From NCBI GenBank assembly GCA_000752675.2, contig LM994627.1:615815-679814 (forward strand): DNA of 64,000 bases, in the 5' to 3' direction. The position numbers were made by a program, and so were the translations under genes. Positions 1 to 7,039 of the stretch are shown here, piece after piece. This stretch comes from a bacterium OL-1. GTDB lineage: Bacteria; Actinomycetota; Coriobacteriia; Coriobacteriales; Atopobiaceae. Below the pieces are notes generated by a model, which saw only the letters and a program-made list of their open reading frames with translations, was not told the DNA's origin and searched no databases. Positions within the stretch are counted from its first letter, which is position 1. Every line of letters starts with the position of its first letter.

Positions 1-102
1 GCAGGCAGAAAGCGAGAGGGTCACAACCACGGCGAGCGCAAAGACCCCCAGGCACGAGAGTACCCGGGCAAACGGGCGACGATGGCAAGACGAGAGACGC
101 AT
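1..102 (-). CDS. N-terminus of a lipoprotein (partial, runs off window)
   Basis: An ATG at 102 on the minus strand opens a frame that stays open to the window edge (34 codons). A strong ribosome site, AAGGAG, lies six bases before it. The peptide starts MRLSSCHRRP, then has a hydrophobic core (FALAVVVTLSL) and ends at the window edge in LSAC, a good lipobox. This is a type II signal peptide, so the mature protein should be lipid-anchored outside the membrane. Its function cannot be told because only the signal is inside the window. Confidence 0.7.
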   Translation of the reverse strand, partial: MRLSSCHRRPFARVLSCLGVFALAVVVTLSLSAC

Positions 103-188
103 GGATAGCTCCTTGCGATGAGGCGTGCGGCACCTTCCTGAAAGTAACCAGTCAAGCTTAGACGAAACGGACGTCTCCTGCACAGAAA

Positions 189-216
189 GAGGCACCCGGC
201 TTGCACCGGGTGCCTC
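189..216 (-). terminator. Rho-independent terminator downstream of the kinase-like gene
   Basis: Perfect 11-bp stem (GAGGCACCCGG, 189-199, with its complement at 206-216) and a six-base loop. On the minus strand it is followed by TTTCTGTG. It lies just after the stop of the gene ending at 248. Confidence 0.8.
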
Positions 217-247
217 GATCAAACTGAACGGCGAGAAGGTCGAAGGC

Positions 248-1021
248 CTACTCGTAGTCGTTGGCCATGTCGATCCAGCCCTTGAGGAACTCCTCGTTGC
301 CCTTGCGACCGCGGGAGAGCTCTGCGGCAGCAACGACGGGCAGCCAGTACATGATCTTCTGCTTGGGGACGTCGGCAGACTTGGAGTAGACGTCGAGGTA
401 CTTGTCAGCGGCCTCGGGGAACTCAAGCTTGAGCAGCATGTAGGTCATGGCTGCGTCCGCCTCGGGCAGGCCCACCGTCACGTGGGTCCAGTCGCAGACA
501 AACGGCTCGCCCTCGCCGACCACGATGTTCGTGGGGTTGAAGTCGCCGTGGCAGATCGCCGTGCCGCGCTTCATGCGGTCCGCACGCATCTGGAGATCGT
601 AGCGGGCGGAGGGGTCCATACCCTTAACGCGGGAGATCATGCGGACGAGCTTGTCACCCTGCGCCGTGAGAGCCTTGGGCGCGGGAGTGTTCTGAACCTT
701 GATCTGCAGGTCCACGAAGAACTTGAGGAGCTCGTCGAACTTGGGCGTGCCCTTGGCCTCGTCCATCATCTCGTGGAGGGTCTTGCCGGGGACGTACTTC
801 ATCGCGAGCGCCCAGGAGCCGTCCTCGACCTGCGAGACCTCTAGCACCTGCGGCGTGTTGAGCCCCTCGGCCTGCTCCATGCGGGCAAGGTTCAGGGCCT
901 CACGGAACACGTCGACGGCGGGCTTCGTGGGGACGAAGACCTTCACCGTGCGGTCTCCGTCGTGATAGACGACCTTGTTGTGCCTGCGGACAATCTCGAC
1001 CTTATCATCGGAAAGCTTCAT
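248..1021 (-). CDS. APH/choline-kinase-like phosphotransferase family protein
   Basis: 257 aa. The protein has the phosphotransferase-fold signature HGDFNPTNI (Brenner motif) near residue 160 and a downstream CDW that fits the metal-binding DFG-like position. An N-terminal VVYHDGDRTVKVF segment fits the nucleotide-binding strand with its lysine. Known relatives phosphorylate small alcohols or aminoglycosides, or are uncharacterised; the substrate here cannot be read. The start at 1021 is chosen because AGGAGG lies just upstream; a start five codons earlier lacks such a site. The stop of adhE lies only 31 bases upstream, so the two genes are probably cotranscribed, with the terminator at 189-216 ending the unit. 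Confidence 0.8.
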   Translation of the reverse strand: MKLSDDKVEIVRRHNKVVYHDGDRTVKVFVPTKPAVDVFREALNLARMEQAEGLNTPQVLEVSQVEDGSWALAMKYVPGKTLHEMMDEAKGTPKFDELLKFFVDLQIKVQNTPAPKALTAQGDKLVRMISRVKGMDPSARYDLQMRADRMKRGTAICHGDFNPTNIVVGEGEPFVCDWTHVTVGLPEADAAMTYMLLKLEFPEAADKYLDVYSKSADVPKQKIMYWLPVVAAAELSRGRKGNEEFLKGWIDMANDYE

Positions 1022-1052
1022 GCTTCCTCCTATCAAGCGTGGCCTCTGGACG

Positions 1053-3743
1053 TTACTCTTCTGCGGACTCCGCCTGACCGGCGTGGTCGGTCTTCTCGAT
1101 CTCGCGGATCTCCAGGCCCTCGTCCTCGTAGGACGTGGCAGGGCGGCCGTAGTAGGCGTCCAGGTACATGCTCCTGATCTCGGCCACGAGCGGGTAACGG
1201 GGGTTGGCGCCGGTGCACTGGTCGTTGAAGGCGTTGAGGCTCATCTCGTCCAGGGTGTCAAGGAAGTACTTCTCGTCCACGCCATACTCGGCAATGGTCT
1301 TCTTGACGCCGATGAACTCCTTGAGCTTCTCGATGCCGTCCATGAAGCGCTCGAACACCACATCATCGGAGTCGGCAGCGGTGCCAAAGCCGCAGAAGCG
1401 GCCCATCTCGGCATAGCGGGCCTTGGCGTGGGGGTACTCGTACTGAGAGAACGTGCCCATGCGGGTCGGACGCTCGGCGGCGTTGTAGCGCGCCACGCGG
1501 GTGAGGATGACGGCGTTTGCCCAGCCGTGCGGGATGTGGTGGTAGGCGCCAAGCTTGTGGGCCATGGAGTGGTTGAGGCCGAGGAAGGCGTTGGCGAATG
1601 CCATGCCGGCGAGGCAGGAGGCGTTGGCCATGTGGTCGCGGGCCTCGACGTTCGTGGGCTCGGCATAGGCCTTGGGCAGCCAGTCAAAGACGAGCTTTGC
1701 GGCCTTGAGGGCGATGGCGTCCGTGTAGTCGGATGCCATGATCGAGACGTAGGCCTCCATGGCGTGGGTGAGAACGTCGATGCCGGAGGCAGAGGTAAGG
1801 CCCTTGGGCTGCGTCATCATGTTGTCGGTGTCCACGATGGACATGGTGGGCATGAGCTCGTAGTCCGTGATGGGCCACTTAATGCCGGTGTTCGCGTCAG
1901 TGATGATGGCGAACGGGGTGACCTCGGAGCCGGTACCGGAGGACGTGGGGATGGCGACGAACTTTGCCTTCTGGCCCATGGGCTTGAAGCGGTAGACACG
2001 CTTGCGGATGTCCATGAAGTCGACGGCCATGTCGTCGAACTTCTCCTCCGGGTGCTCGTACATGGTCCACATGATCTTGCCGGCGTCCATGGCGGAGCCA
2101 CCGCCGATGGCAATGATCACATCGGGGTTGAAGGCGCGGAGAAGCTCCTCGCCCTTCTCGGCATCCTGGAGCTTGGGATCAGGCGAGATGGACCAGAAGC
2201 TGGAGTGGGTGATGCCCATCTCGTCCAGCGGGCCCTCGATCTTCTTGGTGAAGCCGGAGGTGTAGAGGAAGGAGTCCGTGACGATGAAGGCGCGCTTGCA
2301 GCCGTAGACCTCCTTGAGCTCGCGGAGAGCGACGGGCATGCAGCCCTTCTTGAAGTAGACCTTCTCGGGAGTCCTGAACCAAAGCATGTTCTCGCGCCTC
2401 TCTGCGACCGACTTGATGTTGAGCAGCTGGTGGATGTCGAGGTTGCCGGAGAAGGAGTTGCCGCCCCAGGAGCCGCAGCCGAGCGTGAGCGACGGAGCAA
2501 GCTCAAAGTTGTAGATGTCGCCAATGCCGCCGAGAGAGGCCGGGGTGTTGATCAGGATACGGCAGGTCTTCATGGCCTCGGAGTGCTTTTCGACCTTCTC
2601 GGTCTCACGGGTGTCGATGAAGAGCGAGGAGGTGTGGCCGTAGCCGCCGTCAGCGATGAGACGGGACGCCTTGGCGAGAGCATCGTCGAAGTCCGTGGCT
2701 CGGTACATGCCGAGGATGGTGGTCAGCTTCTCGTGCGCCCAGGGGTTGGAGGGCTCGACGGACTCGGTCTCGCCGATGAGAATCTTGGTCCAGGCGGGAA
2801 CCTCGATGCCTGCTGTCTCCGCGATCTTGGTGGCGGGCTGGCCGACCATCTTGGCGTTGACGCCACCATTCACGATGACGGTGTTGCCGACCTTGTCGGC
2901 CTCCTCGTCGTTGAGGAAGTAGGCGCCGCGCTTCTGGAACTCGGCCTTGACTGCGTCATACACGCCGTCGAGGACGATCACGTTCTGCTCGGTAGCACAG
3001 ATCATGCCGTTGTCGAAGGTCTTGGAGTGCATGATGGAGTTGACGGCCTCGATGACGTCTGCGGTGTCGTCGATGATGGCGGGGTTGTTGCCCGGGCCAA
3101 CGCCCAGGGCAGGGGTACCGGAGCTGTATGCGGCGTTGACCATGCCGGGGCCGCCCGTCGCGAGGATGATGTCGGCCTCCTGCATGAGGGTGTTGGTGAG
3201 CTCGATGGAGGGTGTGTCGATCCAGTCGATGATGCCCTTGGGGCAGCCCGCGGCCTCGGCGGCGTCGCGAACGACGCGTGCGGCCTCCGCGGTGCACTTC
3301 TTGGCGCGCGGGTGCGGGGAGATAATGATGGCATTCCTCGTCTTGAGGCAAATCAGCGTCTTGAAGATGGCCGTCGACGTGGGGTTGGTGGTGGGGATGA
3401 CGGCAGCCACAACGCCGAGGGGCTCGGCGATCTTCTTCATGCCAAAGGCGCGGTCGTCCTCGATGACGCCGCAGGTCTTGGTGTCCTTGTACTTGTTGTA
3501 GACAAACTCAGCGGCGTAATGGTTCTTGACGACCTTGTCCTCCATCACGCCGTAGCCGGTCTCCTCATAGGCCATCTGGGCGAGAGGAATGCGGGCCTTG
3601 TTCGCGGCAATGGCAGCGGCATAGAAAATCTTGTCCACCTGCTCCTGCGTGAACTTCGCAAACTCCGCCTGGGCTTCGCGCATCGTCTTCAGATGCGCCT
3701 CCAGCGTCTCCACGCTATCGATGACCGAAGCATTCTGTGCCAT
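1053..3743 (-). CDS. adhE: Bifunctional acetaldehyde-CoA / alcohol dehydrogenase AdhE
   Basis: 896 aa, the usual full AdhE length. Residues about 1-440 are a CoA-acylating aldehyde dehydrogenase with the active cysteine at C249 in NGMICATEQN. Residues about 455-865 are an iron-dependent alcohol dehydrogenase: NAD-binding GGGSAMDAGK, then SSGTGSEVTPF, and metal-ligand histidines in HAMEAY, NHSMAHKLGAYHH and HGWANAV. It reduces acetyl-CoA through acetaldehyde to ethanol and regenerates NAD+ in fermentation, in the cytosol and typically as spirosomes. The start has a preceding GGAGG (ATGGAGGTAAC ATG). The gene follows a roughly 320-bp leader and precedes the kinase-like gene by 31 bp. Confidence 0.97.
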   Translation of the reverse strand: MAQNASVIDSVETLEAHLKTMREAQAEFAKFTQEQVDKIFYAAAIAANKARIPLAQMAYEETGYGVMEDKVVKNHYAAEFVYNKYKDTKTCGVIEDDRAFGMKKIAEPLGVVAAVIPTTNPTSTAIFKTLICLKTRNAIIISPHPRAKKCTAEAARVVRDAAEAAGCPKGIIDWIDTPSIELTNTLMQEADIILATGGPGMVNAAYSSGTPALGVGPGNNPAIIDDTADVIEAVNSIMHSKTFDNGMICATEQNVIVLDGVYDAVKAEFQKRGAYFLNDEEADKVGNTVIVNGGVNAKMVGQPATKIAETAGIEVPAWTKILIGETESVEPSNPWAHEKLTTILGMYRATDFDDALAKASRLIADGGYGHTSSLFIDTRETEKVEKHSEAMKTCRILINTPASLGGIGDIYNFELAPSLTLGCGSWGGNSFSGNLDIHQLLNIKSVAERRENMLWFRTPEKVYFKKGCMPVALRELKEVYGCKRAFIVTDSFLYTSGFTKKIEGPLDEMGITHSSFWSISPDPKLQDAEKGEELLRAFNPDVIIAIGGGSAMDAGKIMWTMYEHPEEKFDDMAVDFMDIRKRVYRFKPMGQKAKFVAIPTSSGTGSEVTPFAIITDANTGIKWPITDYELMPTMSIVDTDNMMTQPKGLTSASGIDVLTHAMEAYVSIMASDYTDAIALKAAKLVFDWLPKAYAEPTNVEARDHMANASCLAGMAFANAFLGLNHSMAHKLGAYHHIPHGWANAVILTRVARYNAAERPTRMGTFSQYEYPHAKARYAEMGRFCGFGTAADSDDVVFERFMDGIEKLKEFIGVKKTIAEYGVDEKYFLDTLDEMSLNAFNDQCTGANPRYPLVAEIRSMYLDAYYGRPATSYEDEGLEIREIEKTDHAGQAESAEE

Positions 3744-4061
3744 GTTACCTCCATATCCCCGGTCGGCAGACCCTATGGCCAGCCGAACTTAACAGCAGAC
3801 CGTACAAGAGAGCGAGGTAGTGCCGGTGAAGCGCGGTGCCCTCTGGGCATGGCTGCCCGCATGGGCTGCCGGAGACGCCAGGAAACTACCCTGGTGCCAT
3901 TCGACGGCATAATCATACCGCTTACGGTCGATTGTGCATATAGAAGAACGCTTCGTTTATCGGCATGTTTCTAAACGTGTGTTTGGAGTACGGGAAATCC
4001 GGCGCTGAAGCTGAGAAAAATTGCCTTTCGGCGAGAATAGCATTCCTGCAGCTAGAAGCGC
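3744..4061 (-). other. adhE upstream region, no gene
   Basis: About 318 bp between adhE and the end of the gene at 4062. It should hold the adhE promoter. On the minus strand a TATGAT, a fair -10 hexamer, lies at about 3910-3916, but no good -35 pairs with it. No full Rex operator was found. The only other structure is the small terminator at 4016-4034. Confidence 0.4.
4016..4034 (-). terminator. Short terminator after the PLP-like gene
   Basis: Five-base-pair stem with a TTTC loop at 4021-4034, followed on the minus strand by five T. It lies 28 bp after the stop at 4062. The stem is short, so efficiency is uncertain. Confidence 0.45.
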
Positions 4062-4697
4062 TTACGACAGGCGCTCGCGAAGCCGCTGCTCCAGCCGGGC
4101 CACTTGCGCCATGGGATCATCTGGGGTGCAGGTGATGCGGCGCCACGAGTCCTCCCCCACCAGCCGCACGTCGACCAGCGGGCCAAAACCGTTCTCAAGC
4201 GTGCGAGAAGCAATCTCGTACGAGGGGTCCGAGCGCAGCCCTGGGTACGCGACGCGCTCGACGCGCGGATGGCATACGAGGTAGCTTGCCACCACCTGTG
4301 CCGCATCGGAAGACGCACGCCACGTGCGGGCGCGCTGCTCGAGCAGCGCCAACTCCGTGTCTCCGGCCTCGCGACCCGCCGAGAGGAGCCCGCGTACCGC
4401 ATCCGCAACGCGCTGCTCACCTCTCGCTACCCATACCAGCATTTCGCCCTCATCAGTCGCAGACGCAAAGGCAACGTCTGCCCCAAGCCTCACGGCAGCG
4501 CAGGCCGCGCCAACAACCGAGAGGTCGCAAACGGCAGCCACACCCTGCTCGTGGGCAGCAGCGACAAGTTCACGCACGTCGACGCAGGCTATGGGCTTGC
4601 CAGCTAACGGCTCGATGGGAGCCGACAAGCCCTTGGCCAGGGCCCCCTCAAGCTCATCCTTGGACACAACCCGCAGAACGCTGCCCCGCTTGGCCAT
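4062..4697 (-). CDS. Degenerate Cys/Met-metabolism PLP-enzyme-like protein lacking the PLP lysine
   Basis: 211 aa, about half the length of a cystathionine synthase/lyase. The middle (VCDLSVVGAACAAVRLGAD then VAFASATDEG) matches the family stretch that normally reads D-N-T-F ... LGADIVVHSATK. The second half (HPRVERVAYPGLRSDPSYE) matches the family HPxVExVxYPGLxSHPxxE. The lysine that binds pyridoxal phosphate (SATK) is aspartate here (SATD), and the N-terminal PLP-phosphate-binding half is missing. It is therefore unlikely to be a working PLP enzyme; it could be a regulatory pseudoenzyme or a decaying gene, although the frame is intact. The start at 4697 has GGGAG eight bases upstream. The homology call is from remembered motifs. 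Confidence 0.6.
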   Translation of the reverse strand: MAKRGSVLRVVSKDELEGALAKGLSAPIEPLAGKPIACVDVRELVAAAHEQGVAAVCDLSVVGAACAAVRLGADVAFASATDEGEMLVWVARGEQRVADAVRGLLSAGREAGDTELALLEQRARTWRASSDAAQVVASYLVCHPRVERVAYPGLRSDPSYEIASRTLENGFGPLVDVRLVGEDSWRRITCTPDDPMAQVARLEQRLRERLS

Positions 4698-4710
4698 AAC
4701 TACTCCCAAC

Positions 4711-4750
4711 AAGAAAGCGGCGGGACAGCCAGCCGAGGCCGCCCCGCCGC
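4711..4750 (-). terminator. thrS terminator
   Basis: Eight-base-pair GC stem (GCGGCGGG at 4717-4724, complement at 4743-4750) around an 18-base loop, followed on the minus strand by TTTCTT. It sits between thrS and the next gene on the same strand, just beyond a palindromic repeat. Confidence 0.65.
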
Positions 4751-4754
4751 ACAC

Positions 4755-4785
4755 ATGAGACAAAGGGACTGTCCCTTTGTCTCAT
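4755..4785. repeat. 31-bp palindromic repeat, copy 1
   Basis: ATGAGACAAAGGGA, three-base loop CTG, then the exact complement: a perfect 14-bp inverted repeat. It begins directly after the thrS stop codon. The same palindrome recurs at 29612, 43446 and 45054. Confidence 0.9.
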
Positions 4786-6552
4786 TTAGCCCCTGCGCTC
4801 GCGAATCTCCTCGGTGACGTCGGCGATGAACTCGTCGAGGTCACGCTGGGTGGTCTCGTTGGAGCGGTCGCGCACGGAGATGTTGCCGGCCTCGGCCTCC
4901 TTCTCGCCAAGGATCAGCATGTAGGGGACGCGATCGATGGAGCGGGCCTCGCGAATCTTGTAGCCGATCTTCTCGTCACGCTCGTCGACCTTCACGCGCA
5001 CGCCGGCGTCGCGCAGCTTCTGCGCAACCTCGTTCGCGTAGTCGCGGGTCTTCTCGGAGACGGGGAGCACCTTGACCTGGCAGGGCGAGAGCCACGTGGG
5101 GAACTTGCCCGCGTACTGCTCGATGAGCATGCCGATGAAGCGCTCGAACGAGCCAAAGCCCGCGCGGTGAATCATGATGGGCTGCTTCTTGGAGCCGTCC
5201 TTGTCGGTGTACTCAAGCTGGAAGTTGTGCGGAAGCTGGAAGTCAAGCTGGATGGTGCCGCACTGCCACTCGCGGCCCAGGCAGTCCTGCAGGTGGAAGT
5301 CAATCTTGGGACCGTAGAAGGCGCCGTCGCCGGGGTTGAGCTTGTAGTCGACGTGCATGGCGTCGAGGGCGTCCTTCAGGCCCTGCTCGGCGCGCTCCCA
5401 GTCCTCGTCGGAGCCCATGGAGTTCTCGGGACGCGTGGAGAGCTCGACACGGTACGGGAAACCAAACTGCGCGTAGTAGGCCGTGATGAGATGCGCGACG
5501 TCCGTGACCTGCTCGGTGATCTGGTCCGGACGGATGAAGAGGTGCGCGTCGTCCTGCTGGAACTCGCGGACGCGGAAGAGGCCGTGGAGAGCACCCTTGA
5601 GCTCGTGGCGGTGGTCGATGCCGGCCTCGGCGAGCTTCAGGGGCAGGTCACGGTAGCTGCGCGGCTTGCTCTTGTAGATGAGGCAGGCACCCGGGCAGTT
5701 CATGGGCTTGATCGCGTAGTCCTCGTCGTCGATCTTGGTGGTGTACATGTTCTCTTTGTAGTGGTCCCAGTGGCCCGAGGTCTCCCACAGGCTGCGGGAC
5801 AGGATGATCGGCGTCTGGACCTGGTCGTAGCCGTACTTGTCCTGCATCTCCTGCCAGTACTGCATGAGGGAGTTGCGGATGCGCATGCCGTTGGGCAGCC
5901 AGAACGGGAAGCCGGGACCAGCCTCGTTCATCATGAAGATCTCCATCTCCTGGCCGATCTTCCTGTGATCGCGCTTCTCCGCCTCCTCACGCATGTGCTC
6001 CCACTGGGCAAGCTCATCCTTGCTGCGGAAGGCGACGCCATTGATGCGGGTGAGCATCTTGTTGTCCTTGTCGCCCTTCCAATACGCGCCAGAGACACCG
6101 GTGAGCTTGAAGGCCTTGAGCGCCTTGGTGTAGAGGATATGCGGGCCAACGCACATGTCGACGTACTCGCCCTGCTTGTAGAAGGTGATGCGGACGTCCT
6201 CGGGAAGGTCGCCGATGTGCTCTACCTTGTACTTCTCGCCGCGCTCCTGCATGTGGGCAATGGCCTCGGCGCGAGGCAGCTCGTAGGTCTCAAACTTGAG
6301 GTTCTCCTTGCAGATCTTGGCCATCTCGGCCTCGATCTTGGGGAAGTCCTCCTCGGAGATCTTGGTGCCCTCGGGCAGGTCGATGTCGTAGTAGAAGCCG
6401 TTCTCGGTTGCGGGGCCAAAGGCAAAGTCCGCCTCGGGATACAGGCGCTTGATGGCCTGGGCCATGATGTGAGCCGCAGAGTGGCGCACGACGTGAAGCT
6501 CCTGGTCCTCGGGGCACTCGCCCACGTGACCGTCGTTGTAGAGAACCTTCAT
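4786..6552 (-). CDS. thrS: Threonyl-tRNA synthetase (short form without the N-terminal TGS domain)
   Basis: 588 aa. It charges tRNA-Thr with threonine. The tRNA_SAD editing domain starts almost at once (HSAAHIMAQ, the HxxxH metal/editing motif, near residue 28). The class II catalytic core follows (about 190-480) with MNCPGACLIYK, HRHELKGALHGLFRVREFQQDD and HRAGFGSFERFIGMLIE, and then the anticodon-binding domain (about 485-588). The E. coli enzyme is about 642 aa because it has a TGS domain in front; here the chosen ATG at 6552 follows GAGG at a good distance and no TGS-like sequence lies upstream. A small hairpin (TTGGGG/CCCCAA, about 6568-6584) lies just upstream of the ribosome site. Confidence 0.95.
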   Translation of the reverse strand: MKVLYNDGHVGECPEDQELHVVRHSAAHIMAQAIKRLYPEADFAFGPATENGFYYDIDLPEGTKISEEDFPKIEAEMAKICKENLKFETYELPRAEAIAHMQERGEKYKVEHIGDLPEDVRITFYKQGEYVDMCVGPHILYTKALKAFKLTGVSGAYWKGDKDNKMLTRINGVAFRSKDELAQWEHMREEAEKRDHRKIGQEMEIFMMNEAGPGFPFWLPNGMRIRNSLMQYWQEMQDKYGYDQVQTPIILSRSLWETSGHWDHYKENMYTTKIDDEDYAIKPMNCPGACLIYKSKPRSYRDLPLKLAEAGIDHRHELKGALHGLFRVREFQQDDAHLFIRPDQITEQVTDVAHLITAYYAQFGFPYRVELSTRPENSMGSDEDWERAEQGLKDALDAMHVDYKLNPGDGAFYGPKIDFHLQDCLGREWQCGTIQLDFQLPHNFQLEYTDKDGSKKQPIMIHRAGFGSFERFIGMLIEQYAGKFPTWLSPCQVKVLPVSEKTRDYANEVAQKLRDAGVRVKVDERDEKIGYKIREARSIDRVPYMLILGEKEAEAGNISVRDRSNETTQRDLDEFIADVTEEIRERRG

Positions 6553-7039
6553 GTGAAACCTCTTCCTTGGGGTAGCTCCCCAAACTCTGACTGCAAGGTG
6601 ACGTTGCGGGCCAAACCCGGCACCGCGGCGCATAACGGCGACTGTCACATGGCACGAGGCCAGGTGAGGGACAGCCGCCTAGATAGTCACCGTAGTCGTT
6701 GCACGCGTGGCGAGAAATGCGTGGATGCAGCAAGCATCCGTGGCCTGACGGAACATGTGCACGTCGCTCGTGTGGCGCATACCCTAATGACTCCCCCGCG
6801 CATTCACTGGCACTTCTGCGGGCGCACGCGACGCCACCGCACATTTGCGAGCAGAGTCACCTACGCTGCCTGCGGTTACGCAGACAGTTGACACTTTACA
6901 CCAGAGAGGCGTTGCCACAGGGAAGAAATACCACATGCACAAAGGAAGGTGTGGGGGTAGGTCTACATGCATGGCGCCCGCCTCCACTATCGAAAGACGA
7001 GCGCCATGGCGCAACCAACGCAAAAATACAGCATAAAAG
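6553..7039 (-). other. thrS leader / intergenic, no gene recognised
   Basis: 487 bp between the oxidoreductase stop and thrS. It contains several small hairpins (GGATGC/GCATCC near 6722-6738, GCGCCATGGCGC near 7001-7012, TTGGGG/CCCCAA near 6568-6584). No T-box specifier or antiterminator could be recognised in the sense orientation. The length would allow a regulatory leader for thrS. Confidence 0.35.

Noticed and set aside
21..206. 61-codon minus-strand frame at the left edge
   Set aside because: A better gene in another frame there has a ribosome site and a lipoprotein signal.
3925..3945. Possible Rex operator before adhE (TTGTGCATAT)
   Set aside because: Only a half-site; no matching inverted half TTNACAA was found at the right distance.
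975..3974. Very long open frame on the plus strand across adhE (and similar ones opposite thrS, valS, fhs, clpP/tig and carB)
   Set aside because: They mirror the codon bias of the real high-GC genes on the other strand; compositions are rich in Val, Leu, Gly, His and Arg, with no family motif or ribosome site.
6625..6640. T-box-like word GGCACCGCGG near thrS
   Set aside because: It lies on the plus strand, opposite to thrS, and has no specifier loop or terminator partner.
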